Source of the DNA: Scedosporium boydii | Taxonomy: Eukaryota > Ascomycota > Sordariomycetes > Microascales > Microascaceae | Direction: 5' to 3' | Length of the DNA stretch: 64,000 nt | Assembly (NCBI GenBank): GCA_002221725.1 | Contig: NJFT01000084.1 | Coordinates: 62,001 to 126,000 of the forward strand | In this document: positions 33,523 through 44,832 of the stretch, piece after piece | Numbering within the stretch: position 1 is the first letter of the stretch | Layout of the letters: the number at the start of each line of letters is the position of its first letter | The notes under the pieces: generated by a model | Told to the model about the DNA's origin: nothing | The model's input: only the letters and a program-made list of their open reading frames with translations | Database searches by the model: none | Translations under genes and position numbers: made by a program

Positions 33523-35259
33523 ATGGCATTCCAGTGGTGGGATGCCTCGAGGATCGAGTCGACCGTCACCCAGAAATACGTGACACAGCACCTACTCCCG
33601 TCCGAAGCCAGCCGCCTCGACAAGACCTTGGCCTTTGGAGATGGGTTGACCGACTTGACGTACTGGGACTGGATCGACACGAAGGCCAAGCGAATCTTCT
33701 TAATTCTCGTGGACCTCGCCGCCGCGAGTCACATATTCGACCTTATCGACGACTCCTGGTGCGATGAGGACTTGCCCCTCGCCCCGGAGTCCGTCGAGCA
33801 CCTGGCGAATGTGACCAAGGATGGGAAGCTGTGGAGGAGGTTTTACCAGCGGCAGTTTGCCTACCTGCTACGACCGCTGACAAAGGATGTTCATGTCGTG
33901 TACTCAGACGCCGAGATGGTCCCCATCGAAGTTGTTGACCGGAGGCCGATCCTCACGGCCAGCAGCTCCGTCGATAAAGTCGTTCTCCCAAACGAGCCGG
34001 GCGTCATCTTCTGGAGACGCCGCATTCCGATCGGCGATAGTCGCCCGGAAGAAATGTCCGTCGACGATTTTATCAGCACTGTCGAGTCCGTGAGCGCGAC
34101 CGAGAACGAACACATCGTATCGTACTGGGGATCTTACATCCATCGAGGAGAGGGCTACATCCTCTTCGATCCTGCCAGCGACTACAATCTCAAGATGTTC
34201 CTCGTAGCGCAGCCGATATGCTACAGGAATCTCTCCAAGAAGCGCCGCCGGGAACGTGTCATGGACTGGATCTCATGCCTCGTCGACACCGTCGCCTTCC
34301 TGCACAGCAAGAACCGATCCCACCGCCACATCAAACCCTCAACGGTTCTCTTCAACGACAAGAACCACATCTTCCTCGCCCAGCCGACGCGTCTAAGCCC
34401 CGAGCCTCTCACCAGTCACAGCAAAAACTCCTTCGACCGCGAATGGTACGACTACGCCGCCCCCGAACAATGGTTCCGCCCCACCAACGCACCAACTTCC
34501 CCCACGCGAAGAACGTCGAGTTTCTCCTCCCTCTCCCCTCCCCTCGAGGCCGGCGGCACTATCTCCATCCTCCGCCCCGAATACGCCTCATACAAGCCCA
34601 ACGCCATGATGAGCACGCCCAACCCCCACCTCAACCCGCAAGCCGCCGACATCTTCTCCCTCGGCTGCGTCATCCTCGAGCTCCTCAGCTTCCTGGTCAA
34701 GAAGCAGCCGAAATTCTCAGCTTTCCGCGCCGCGAAGCACAAGACCCCCGGACGCGGAGGCGCCGTCCCCGATTCTTCGTTCCATAGAAACTTGGGACAG
34801 GTTGAGGCGTGGATGTCCATGCTGGCGCGGGAGGCGTCGAAGAAAGCCTCCGATAACGACGGCGGGAACGTTTTTCGCGGGTTTACGCCCATGCTGCATC
34901 TCGTGGCGAGGATGATGTCGGCGAATCCGCATGATCGGCCGTCGGCGGGTGACGTGCAGCATCGGATCTATCAGATCCTTACGGAGCATTGTGGGATTGC
35001 TGAACCGCATTGCGTGCATCAGTATAAGGCGCCGTATGTGCATGAGTATACTACGGCGCCGAGGTATCATTCGGGGTCGGATATTGCGGAGAGTCCGTTG
35101 ACGCCGCCGATGGGATTCGCTCATGCGTGGAGTGATCCCGGAGATACCCTCAATGGGCGAGGAAGCGCTTCCTATATGAGTGATGGGGGGCAGAGCCAGA
35201 TCAAGATGCATGTTCCTTTGCAGATGCAACATCTGCCTATACGGGGCGTCAATGTGTAG
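33523..35259 (+). CDS. Protein kinase-like pseudokinase
   Basis: A single exon gives 578 aa. The N-terminal ~140 residues show no known domain. A kinase-like fold spans about 145-490: a degenerate catalytic loop HRHIKPSTVLF (267 on) where HRDxKPxN is expected, no DFG (the corresponding segment is FLAQPTR, about 284-290), then APEQ (313-316) and the F-helix motif DIFSLGCVILEL (376-387). A ~55-residue Ser/Pro-rich insert sits between APEQ and the F helix. No glycine-rich loop is evident and VFWRRR may replace the VAIK region. With the catalytic Asp replaced by His and the DFG Asp absent it is probably a pseudokinase acting as a scaffold. The C-terminal tail (about 500-578) is low-complexity. 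Confidence 0.88.
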   Translation: MAFQWWDASRIESTVTQKYVTQHLLPSEASRLDKTLAFGDGLTDLTYWDWIDTKAKRIFLILVDLAAASHIFDLIDDSWCDEDLPLAPESVEHLANVTKDGKLWRRFYQRQFAYLLRPLTKDVHVVYSDAEMVPIEVVDRRPILTASSSVDKVVLPNEPGVIFWRRRIPIGDSRPEEMSVDDFISTVESVSATENEHIVSYWGSYIHRGEGYILFDPASDYNLKMFLVAQPICYRNLSKKRRRERVMDWISCLVDTVAFLHSKNRSHRHIKPSTVLFNDKNHIFLAQPTRLSPEPLTSHSKNSFDREWYDYAAPEQWFRPTNAPTSPTRRTSSFSSLSPPLEAGGTISILRPEYASYKPNAMMSTPNPHLNPQAADIFSLGCVILELLSFLVKKQPKFSAFRAAKHKTPGRGGAVPDSSFHRNLGQVEAWMSMLAREASKKASDNDGGNVFRGFTPMLHLVARMMSANPHDRPSAGDVQHRIYQILTEHCGIAEPHCVHQYKAPYVHEYTTAPRYHSGSDIAESPLTPPMGFAHAWSDPGDTLNGRGSASYMSDGGQSQIKMHVPLQMQHLPIRGVNV

Positions 35260-35738
35260 CTGGCTGTGGCGCTGCCGATCGATGTTTTGGCCGGGCCGGT
35301 TTACTCAGGCTACTATGCCATGGGAGGATGACTATGTGTCCGCTTGGGCTACAGTCCCCTGCCCCCGACATGCCGGTTGAATTTGAGAAGTTGGACTTTA
35401 TATTCTTTGGGCGGCCATTCTTTCCTTTTATTGTTTTTCTTAGATACCATTGAGCGATTCTGGGACTTGGTTTTTTTGTGTATGGAAATGAAATAGGCTC
35501 ATCTATAGAGCTCGACGACTCTTCATTCAGAACATTTATCTTGGGTGGAGGGGTTTACGTGGGATGATATGGAAGGCTCTGGGATACAGCAACGGTAATA
35601 GCTAGTTTGTCAGGAAGAGAAAGATCGATATTTGAGCTTGAACTGAGAGGCCCAATAGTGAATCCCTGGTAAATATGATCCATCTAGGAAAGGCTCAACT
35701 TGCCAGACCATGATACTTCGTAGACGCTTTTCCTCTTT
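35260..35738. other. Convergent 3' regions
   Basis: About 480 AT-rich bases between the pseudokinase and the next minus-strand gene. No ORF is supported. Confidence 0.5.
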
Positions 35739-36703
35739 TCAAGCCGCCTGGGACTCCTGGGTAGCGGGCGGAACGGGCAGAACGGAACCGTCAGGGGCCT
35801 GTCTTAGAAACTTGATGGAGAACTCAAATGTGAGAACGCCGGCGGGAATAGTCCACTGGCGACGGCCGGGGTTGCCGTAGGCATTTCTCGCCTTGATAAA
35901 CCAGAAGATCAATAGACCGGGATGGGTAAGCCAGCTTATGGTAGAGAAGTTAGCATTTATGTATTTATGATACAAGTATGATAAACGAGGAAAAAAAAGA
36001 CTTGTATATGAAGGACAACCTCACCTGAAAACGATGCCGCTTATGAAAGTGGCAGACATCACAATCACCCAGGCGACCCGGAAACGAAAACACTCGTCGT
36101 CCCCCTCCGTACACCGGGGCCTAGACGGGTCCAATTCACTACCAGCCCCCACCACGGCACTGATGGCTACGAATCCCAGAACAAGGTGAACTAATATGTT
36201 GAAAAGAATGCCGGGAGCTTTGGAGGCGCGGATGGAATAAAGGTTGATGATGGCTAAAAAGGCGGAGAAGAAGGCCTATTTCGTCGACAGAGAAATGCAT
36301 ATCGCGTTTTTCGGTTAAACAAAGAAGAGTTGATATTTCTTTCAATTGGAAAGAGGTTTCGTGTACTTACGGATACAGCTACTGGTTTCCAGTAGTCTAA
36401 CCAGTAGCCCTGATAATAACCGCTGGGCCAGAACTCGTTTAAGATAAACAGGGCGATGCTGAGGATGAGGGTAATGCTGGAAGTGATGAGAAGGATCCGA
36501 GTGGGCAGCACTGCGCTCCTGAGGATGGAGGCTTGGATCGCCGCCGGCGACGAGGGGCCGGGTTCCTGGGCCTCGGCGGCGGAAGCGTCGTTGATACCAT
36601 TGTCGTTGGCGTTTCCGGAGAGGAGCGGCGTCGTTTCGGCCGCGGCGTTGGACGCGTGAGTCGCCCCGGTTGCGGGGGCGGGGATGGCGCTGGGAGTGGA
36701 CAT
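35739..36703 (-). CDS. Four-TM fungal membrane protein, unknown
   Basis: Three exons on the minus strand (36703-36371, 36275-36025, 35934-35739) give 259 aa. The N-terminal ~60 residues are Ala/Pro/Asn-rich and contain ETTPLLSG, resembling a dileucine (TTPLL) sorting motif of vacuolar membrane proteins. Hydrophobic helices lie at about 68-88, 110-128, 135-155 and 175-200. The C-terminal ~50 residues are hydrophilic and end QESQAA. Donors are GTAAGT and GTGAGG, acceptors AATAG and ATAAG, all in frame. I recognise no family; vacuolar location is inference from the motif only. Confidence 0.82.
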
Positions 36704-37436
36704 TTCAATTGATATTGGATTTGATGTTGCCTGGATTGGGTTTTAGTGCAACTTATGTTGGAATTGAGTTGGGAAGAAAGGATTAGAGCTTCTCCTCCAA
36801 GCTTGGATTGGGGAAAGTCAGAAGTAAAGGTTTCGGGAATGCCAGCTTTTATTTAAAATTAAAGGTGAGGTTGCTGCCTGCCGAATCCTGACACCATGTT
36901 CGATGTTGGTTTGTTGTTGGTCGATGTGATTCAATGTTCAATTGTCAGACCATCAATTGTGTGCCAAGGATTCAGTGTTTGTTCACAGTCACCATATGAA
37001 TTCAAGCAAGAATACCACTGACATACACGACCACATCCTACTACAATCTAGGAACTTGAATGACGATAATCTTAGGTGAAAGAGCACGGTGTCCTAATCA
37101 TTCCTTGGGGAAGGTGGAGAGGAGGAAACAAACACAGCCATTGCTTCTGCGCCCTGGCGACACCGATCCTTCGACACGTAAACTGCCAAGCATGCTACAT
37201 TCTCCGATTATATTAAGCGACCCAACCTCCCATTCTTGCAACCGTGGCATGGGCATGTCTTATTGCAGCCTAGCCTTCCGGCACCATCAAAGATCCAGTG
37301 TCTATAATCGTAGGAAAGCGTGGATGGAGCTTAGGGTAGATCTTCACTAATACCCAACGTCAGACCAATTGGACGAGGAAATCCTGCAGGCAAGCAAAAA
37401 GACACTCTGTCCCTCTGTTACTTACACGGTCTCTTC
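36704..37436. other. Intergenic between two minus-strand genes
   Basis: About 730 bases. It holds the promoter of the four-TM gene and the 3' region of the next one. Only chance ORFs. Confidence 0.5.
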
Positions 37437-37832
37437 TCACTCGGATTGAACAGGCTGTTCTTCTTCTTCGTCCGGAACACTAGGCTGGAAACCCCATGTC
37501 CTTCCAGCAATAAACCCGCTCAACGCCGCGGCGAGCACGCCCGCCACAAGCCAAAAGCTCGCAGTTCGATAGGCGGCCCGTTGTCTTCGTAGCCTTTGCC
37601 GCTGTTGGTACAACACTCCACCCCTGCGAGAGCCATCGGGTAGGATCTCGGACCCGAGAGGGGAACGTCTCATTCGGCGGACGGAGTTGTTGGATATAGA
37701 GCGGAGAGGACATGGTTCTGGTACGCGGCGCAGCCTCGGGTTCGAGGGGCGTGGTGGTATCGGAGTAGGCATCGCGTTGGCCTTGGCTGTTTGCTGTAGG
37801 ATGGAATTGGCGTAGAGGGCTGTTTCGGCCAT
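37437..37832 (-). CDS. Small single-TM hypothetical protein (131 aa)
   Basis: A single-exon frame on the minus strand begins MAETALYANSILQQ. It has a Pro/Arg-rich middle (about 20-90), one hydrophobic helix (about 92-112, FWLVAGVLAAALSGFIAG) and an acidic end (DEEEEQPVQSE). The strongly basic stretch before the helix and acidic tail after it suggest a single-pass membrane protein. Codon use and the clean start support it being real. No family recognised. Confidence 0.65.
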   Translation of the reverse strand: MAETALYANSILQQTAKANAMPTPIPPRPSNPRLRRVPEPCPLRSISNNSVRRMRRSPLGSEILPDGSRRGGVLYQQRQRLRRQRAAYRTASFWLVAGVLAAALSGFIAGRTWGFQPSVPDEEEEQPVQSE

Positions 37833-38636
37833 GAAATTGTGACGTTTTTAGAAATGCTGGAGTAAAGAATGGTGTTGTTTAGGGAGGGAGATGAGAGAGC
37901 TCAGGAATAGAGAATGAATGCCCCATAGCAAACCTTGTCCTACGATGTTAGCTGTGGAGGATAGGCGGATACTCTTAGGAACACGGAAGTAGCAGCCAGT
38001 TCGAGGCAGGACACTGGAAAGTGCAATCGAGGCTGCATCCTCTATAAACGAACCGAAGGAAGAGCCCCTGACAGTACAGTCATCTCACTGCTGTAAGTGG
38101 ACGTGGAGTAAAACATCATTGATTGAACTTGCACACTGGGACCGGCCGACTACCCGTGCCCCACGCAGGATGTACACATACACTGCGCTGTTGCTCGTTC
38201 ACTCTAGAACTCGACCCGTCATCAGTCATCGTCTGGTGTCTTTGACGTTCGGCTTTCCCCAACCTCCCCTTGTTCCTTCCCCCCTCAATCGCGGCCCTTC
38301 GTCGTGTCCCCATCTCGATGCCCTTCACATGTCAGGTTGATTTTCCACTTCTATTTGTCCCCTTCCCCCCTCCTTTCCCCCTTCTCGGCCGAGGGGAGGA
38401 TATCACAATGCTGATATTATGCTGACGTAGACTTGGAAATGACTCCGGAGACCAATCTCCCGCATCACACCTTGGCTCCTTTTCCTTCTTTCTTCACTGT
38501 ATGTATGAGCTCAGGGTATCACCATTTATTTGCAACTAACATGGATCCTCGGTTGAAACACAAGCCGATTCCTCATTCCCGAGGTCTGCTCGTCTGCTCG
38601 TCCGTCAATTATGTACAAGAAAGAATTACCACCACC
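37833..38636. other. Intergenic between two minus-strand genes
   Basis: About 800 bases with C/T-rich tracts around 38340-38400. No supported ORF. Confidence 0.5.
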
Positions 38637-40073
38637 TCACAACCAGAGCGCCACGATAAGAGCACCCGCAACCACCGCCGCATGGAATCCCAAAACCTCC
38701 CTCGCAGGCGCCGCATCTTTCGCATCCTCCGCATCCTCCGCATCCTCCTTCGGTACCGTACCGGGATCTGCAGTCGGACTGGGCGTGAACGACCCCGAAA
38801 AGGTCTCGTCCAAAGTTGGCAGCCTCACGTTTCCATCGACCTCCCATCCACCGGGCGTCGCCTTCGGACACTCCCTCGTCGACACCACGCGACTAGGATC
38901 GTATTCGGATTTCGGCGTTCCCTTGGGCGTGATGGAGGCCCACCTCGTCTTCAAGTTGTCAAAGTCCGGTTGCCTAGGCGTCGGGGTACCTTTCCTCGTA
39001 AACCCGTCAAAGACATCACCCGTAGTGATGGTCTGGTCGACGGGGCCCGGGCCGTACGAGATGATACCGTACTGGTTCTGCTCGAAGATCCATTCGTAGA
39101 CGATGGCGCCGCTCCAGTCGTCAATCATGGGCTCGCTAAAAATGGCATCCATGTCCTCCCATGCCCTCGGTTCCTTCCCCATGATGCAGCCCGTTTCGGA
39201 GAAGAAGATGGGCACGGGGAACTGCTCGGCCATCTCCTGCAACTTCGGGTAGCCCGACCCTTCGTAGGTGTTGGGGGTGCACCACTCGTAGGCGTTGAGG
39301 CCGAAAAAGTCGATAATCTCGGATTGGTTGCCGCCGCAGGTGAGGTAGTCCTGGAGCATGGGCCGCAGCTCGACGATGTCTGTCGCCGTGTAGCCGATGG
39401 GGACTTTTCGGTAGCCCTTGCGGTCGCGGTAGGCTTTCATGTCGCGGGCGGCGGCTTTGATGAAGGGGGCGGAATGGGATTGGTCCATTTTGGAGATGAT
39501 CTCGTTGCCGACGTAGAAGCCTAGGAGGTTGTCGTACTTGATGAAGGTATCCATGACGGCAGAGTAACTCGCAAACTGAGTGGAGTTCCAGTACGACTCG
39601 TACTAACATGAAGGTTAGTACCCCGATCGAAGACGACCAATCTCTTTCTCTCTCCATTCGAGCTTACGGGGAGAATGAAAGTGTCAAAGGTGTCGAGGTC
39701 TACGGTGACGTAGATTCCCGCCTCGTCAAAGGCGTTCATACAGCCATCGTGGTTGGCCTTGGGATCAACATGATAGACGCGGATGCAGTTGACGCCGAGC
39801 TCCTTCATGAGCTTGATGTCTCTGGCACATTGGTCAGAGTCGATGAGGGGATCCTTGGGTCGCAATTGATACGACATTCCTTAAGTATATTCGTCCATTA
39901 GCAAACCACACGCGGTCTCATCCCTCTCGGTGCGCGCCGTTGAATGCCTTACCCTTCATGAAGAATTGCTTGCCATTGGCATCGTAAAACTTGTTTCCAT
40001 ATGTCTCGATGGTCGGGAGGGCACCAGAGGCCAGCCCGGCCATGAGAAGGGAGAGAAGCTGTGGAGGTCTCAT
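38637..40073 (-). CDS. GH72 1,3-beta-glucanosyltransferase, GPI-anchored
   Basis: Three exons on the minus strand (40073-39953, 39879-39668, 39602-38637) give 432 aa. The enzyme family (Gel/Gas) cuts and rejoins beta-1,3-glucan in the cell wall. Seen here: a signal peptide (1-17), the GH72 start [26 protein letters not shown], acid/base Glu145 in YVGNEI and nucleophile Glu247 in FFSETGC. A Ser/Thr/Pro linker follows, then a 9-nt-repeat-encoded EDAEDAEDA stretch and a C-terminal hydrophobic GPI signal ([19 protein letters not shown]). There is no C-terminal Cys-rich X8/CBM43 module, so it belongs to the GH72 minus-module subgroup. Introns run GTAAGG-TTAAG and GTAAGC-GTTAG. Confidence 0.94.
38722..38748. 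repeat. 9-nt tandem repeat x3 in GH72 tail
   Basis: Three perfect GCATCCTCC units, read on the minus strand as repeated Glu-Asp-Ala, in the linker before the GPI signal. Length changes here would be frame-neutral. Confidence 0.85.
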
Positions 40074-41329
40074 GGTGACATCGAGGTGGTGGGCTGTTCT
40101 CTGTCAAGGTGATGCAGGAGAGAAGGCCTTCTCGTCTATTGTTTCCTCTGGTAAAAATAACCAAATCAAGCTGGAATTGAGAGACAAAGTCTACGAGTCA
40201 AAGAACGGACAACAAAGATGCGAATTGTTCCTTCGTGCCCTATTGAAATATCATTCACAATAAGCACTTTGCGAGGTTGCTCCAGTGCCAAGAAACACGG
40301 CGCGTTGAATGACGCGAGCTCACGAAACAAGTTCGGGAAGTTGATAGTCGGAGCTGTGCCGTCTTTGTTGCACCCGACGATTGCGAAGCAATTGGAGCAA
40401 TGAGAGCAAAACACACAGACGGAAATAATCCGGACGAGGTGAAACAAACGGGAACGGATCCAACGAGCAAGCAGCCGAGCGAAATACGAGCAGGGAGAGG
40501 ATGGGAGAGGATGGGAGAAAACAATCGTCGAAACAATAATTACGGGCGTGTGATCAACAGAGTAAATTAGATATTCCAGGATGAGCATGGTTATGAACCG
40601 AACCAGACCCCGAATCCTTCCTGTCATTGTCGCATCTCCCGGCTCCATTACACCTCCGGAGGAGCAGGTTGCTTATCTACAGAGAATTTGGGATCAATGC
40701 ATATGCGACATGCCTACGAAGTAACATCAAGTTGGATAACTTGCTGGCCCGATTCACTGGAATCCTCTTTGTTCGACATGCAAAGGTTTCCAGAGCAGAT
40801 AGCTTCTTGATTTTAATACGAAGAATCACCAGGTTATAGCCAAGGCTTGGCGGTTGACACTAACAATTTAGCAGCAAATCAAAAAGCCACGCTCGAGGAT
40901 CGAATTTCCAGAAACCAGGCAAGGATGAGCAGATCAAGGCGATCTTGGGCAGCACCTGAATCAAAACTTGAGAGAACAGACTTGAGCTTTGTATTGTCCT
41001 CTATAATCCGCCCAGAGGCCCAGGAACTTGCATATATATTCGCTTAGACAGTCGTCGCATGATTCTTAACAAGCGCAGTTATGCCTTGGCCACTACAAGA
41101 CTGCGGATTTCGTCCTTGACTGATGACGGGCTTAGGAGGTGATAGAAAAACAAAAAAGAGCTGCGAGCGGGTGATTATTACTAGCGGGTTCTTTGATCTT
41201 TGAGCGCTTCACGTTGTCGAGCCGGAACTCGCAGGCTTTGTGCTCTGAGGTTCCATGCCTCTCTTGTTCCAGCTTCGCAATCGCAATTACCTTCCATATC
41301 CCAGGAAGGCTCCCTTGTTCTGGGTCTCT
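40074..41329. other. Intergenic between two minus-strand genes
   Basis: About 1.25 kb. It includes the GH72 promoter side and the glycyl-tRNA synthetase 3' region. A 10-nt GGGAGAGGAT unit is repeated twice (plus a partial copy) near 40493-40518. No supported ORF. Confidence 0.5.
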
Positions 41330-43430
41330 CTATGCGGCCTGGATCTGCCCTTCAAATGCAGGTAGTCTGGAAGAGACCTGCTCCCAACTCTCCAAACCCT
41401 CTACAAGATTCCTCACCGCCTGTATAATATCATCTTCCGACGCCCGAACCTGCGCCATGCTATCTCGTTCCCTCAGAGTCACCGACCCGTCCTTCAAAGT
41501 GTCAAAATCAACGGTGATGCCCAGCGGGGTGCCGAGCTCATCGTTCCTGGCGTACCGTTTGCCGATGGAGGCGGTGGTAGAGTCGATGTTATTCGCAATT
41601 CCGAGGGTTCTCAGTCTGGCCGAAATTTTCTTCGCTGCTGGGATGAACTGCTGGCCGCTCGACAATGTGACGATTAGAACTTTGGTAGGTGCGACTGCAA
41701 TAGGAAGGGCAAGAACCTAGTTCCTCGCGGTCAGCATTACTGATTCGGGGATCAATCCCCTTTCTTCATCAAGGCATAGGGAAATCTAGGGAGAGTTGGG
41801 GGGATACTTACACCGCGAGCAACATCCTGGGGTCGATAATAGTAGACGTGCTCAAGAAGGCTGTACAAGATACGCCCAATACCGAATGATGGTTCAATGA
41901 CATTTGGCGTATACTCGCGAGTCGTTTCGGTTACCGTAACTTGGTTAATGGCCAAAACATCCTTGGACAGCTGAACCGACGTTGTGCCATCTTCCAACTT
42001 GGCCGTCGGAACAGTGACCACCGCCTTCCTCGCTAATTCCGCAGCCAAGGCCTCGAGGGAGTCCTGTTCCAAAGCCTCGACGGCATCCTGCACCTTCTTG
42101 CCATCCTTCTTGAACTGCGGGCCAATCTTCTTTTTGTCCAAGGTAGCTTGCCATTTGGTCACCTTCCGCGGCTCCGGCAGCGCTTCCTTCACAACCAAAG
42201 GTGCCCCTGTCTCCTTTGCGTGGACAGTAAGATCATACGCACTGCGGTCAGCACACCCCACACATTCCACCCAGCCATAGCTCGTTAAGAGCTCAGCATC
42301 CCAGCAGTCACAGGCGTAATGGGCCATCTCGTTGGCCAGGTGTTGCCGGAAGCGAAGCTTATTCTTGTCGACGCCGATTTTGAGGAGGAATAAGTATACC
42401 CGGGCAAGGAAATACCCGAGCGTTTCGTTGTCAACCATCTTCGAGGCGACGGCATCGCCGATGGTCTTGGTGGTGACGTGCGTCTTTCCCGAGAGCTGCG
42501 TGTCTTTGTCAAGAAAAGGAAGCTCTATGTGGGCAACTTCGGAAAAGCGCTCGTGGCGCTTTCCGGCGGCCGGGTCTACGAAATGCTCAATCTCTGCCAT
42601 GAGGAACTCACGCACGCGGAGGAGGCCGGAACGTGGCGAGATCTCGTTTCGGTAGGATTTGCCGACGCTTGCGGACGCGAATGGCATGGAGCCTTGGCCG
42701 AAATCGAGGAGCTTTCGGAAGTTTAGGAATTGGCCCTGGGCAGTTTCGGGTCTGAGGTAGACTGGGGAAGCGGTGCTGGGCCCGATTGATGACTTGAACA
42801 TGAGATTGAAGGGGACGGGGGGTAGGACTTCGCCATTGCCGTTGGGGTTTCTGATGTCGAGGCGTTGGATAAGCTCGCCGAGCTCTTCGCCATCGAAGTT
42901 ATCGATCTGTTAGGATATAGAAGGGTAAATGTTCATTCATCTCAAGCTACACTGGGGAGTCTCGGTCAGTCGGTGATATTGAGCCATACCTTGGCGAGTA
43001 TCTCCTCATATTCAGCAATCGTCTCAGCGGGCAAAGTATGTCGATGCTTCGTCAATCTAGTCTCCAGAACACCCTCAACGAGATGATCTGCTCTCAAATA
43101 CTCGCCCTTGACCGGGTCTTTACACATCCAGTCGGCGAACTTGTCAACATGACCACTCGTCTTCAGCACAGGCTCGGGTGTGAGCACCGTGCAGTCCACT
43201 TCCATCATGCTTTCCTCGATGATGAAATGCTTGCGCCATTGGTCGACGATGTTCGTTTGCAGGGCACATCCTGGAGGGCCGTAGTCGTAGAGGCCGCGGT
43301 TGTCTCCTTTGAAGCCGCCGGCTTGACGGTACACCTCAAAGGATTCGGTGAAGAAGAAGCGGCGCTTGAGGAGAGACTCGAAGTTGGTGCGGCTGAAGGC
43401 CTCGCCGGTGAGCGTGGTGGTGTCAGGCAT
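41330..43430 (-). CDS. GRS1: Glycyl-tRNA synthetase
   Basis: Three exons on the minus strand (43430-42990, 42906-41812, 41716-41330) give 640 aa. It is a class II, alpha-2 eukaryotic GlyRS charging tRNA-Gly. Seen: the N-terminal catalytic-domain start ([23 protein letters not shown]), the YDYGPPG active-site loop, [12 protein letters not shown] (about 199-210), motif 2 ([18 protein letters not shown]), and motif 3 [20 protein letters not shown] (about 489-508). The C-terminal anticodon-binding domain follows (about 513-640). No WHEP domain precedes the catalytic core. An in-frame TGA at 43437-43439 lies just before the ATG, so an extended mitochondrial form cannot arise by upstream initiation on this transcript. 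Introns run GTATGG-AACAG and GTAAGT-ACTAG. Confidence 0.96.
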
Positions 43431-44832
43431 CTTCTGTCACTATTTTTGTGGGAGCTCTTTTTTCGCTTTCGTTGGAAGGAGAAGAGAGCGGCGGCTCAAA
43501 TGGCCACGATTCAAGATTCAAGATTCAAGATTCAAATTCCCAAAGTCAATTGTCGCCGTTATCAACTTATACTTCTCCGGTGACTCAATCGTTGGCTGAT
43601 CCAGATCTGCGCGGGGTAGAAGGAGGTTCACACCCAACAACATGGAAATGGAAATGTGCAAATACGTCAGACCTCAGTGCTCAAACTGTCTTAAGGTTGT
43701 ACAATAGACGCCACAACAAAGGACCACCCAGTTAGATAGCCTGGCGGTGACTGGGCTGCATAGAAGAGGGTGTAAGATTGATTTATGGCGACTTCTAGAA
43801 ATCCAGGAATTGACTCTAGGCACTATTGTAGCGCTTCGAGATCTGGGTCTTGGGAAATAATTAATTGTATGGATGAAGGATTCGGGGGCGCTGATAGAGT
43901 GCGCTGCCGAAGCTAAGTGACTTCCAAGCTGCTTGTCTGAGTTGAGATCTGGTGATCCAGAGAAGAGCTGCATGGCGATCTCTCATCTTCTACCTCGGGG
44001 CCGTTCTCGAGATGCAATAGATTCCAATGTTCTAAGTGTACCATCTGGACAATTAATAGTACGAATTATCGTATCCTTCATGCCTCAATCGGATATCCTG
44101 TCTAGTTCTGTTCACGCTTTTCCATTTCTTTCTTTTCCTCTGTTCGCAGCTTAATATACCATCACCAAAACCGCCAATCAGTCTTGCTACTCGGTAGATG
44201 CACTTAACGACCGGCGCCGGATTGTAATCGATCCATGCTGTTGGTGTCTCTTCTGTAACTAAAGTGATCGATTAGTTTTCTCTCCGTCATCTTTCCTCGA
44301 CAGGCGTGCTCTATTGCATATGCCTCGTGGTATGTTGATCCCCTCTCAGGCTTTTCCTGCCGCTAAATTTACATGAACCGTCGGCCACTGGCGTCCTTAA
44401 GATACTAGTTATTCCGATCCCTACCCTTCGTACATGAACTTGGCGCCTGGTCCTTATCGACCCTGCCACCGACTGACATGCAGGTCCTACATTGGGTAGT
44501 ATTGGAGGTCTTCTCGAGAATATCAAGACGAAGAGAAGAACTTGTGACTTGACATGGCACTACTGAGTAATTACTGCCTTTGTTTGTATCCCACCTCGAG
44601 CTAGACCACGCTCTGCTCGAGAGTCTCGACATTGGTTGTAGCCTGCGTCCGTGAAGGTATAAACGCGTCTCTGTCACATTCTATGACGCTTGACTCTCAA
44701 GCAAGCTTGCAAGCTTGGTCTCTCGATTCTCTCGACAGTATCCTTGCCGGCCCTTCGGGCGTCCCAACATATTGATATAGACCTTAGTATAGCAGATGCA
44801 GTAGTGTTTCGAATGTAGCAAATATGAAAACT
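43431..44832. other. Intergenic, GRS1 promoter and HET-pseudogene 3' side
   Basis: About 1.4 kb. The first 100 bases are the GRS1 leader and contain a 7-nt repeat. The rest is AT-richer with short frames lacking motifs. No transposon ends recognised. Confidence 0.45.
43508..43535. repeat. 7-nt tandem repeat x4
   Basis: Four perfect GATTCAA units upstream of the GRS1 start codon, probably in its promoter or leader. Confidence 0.9.
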
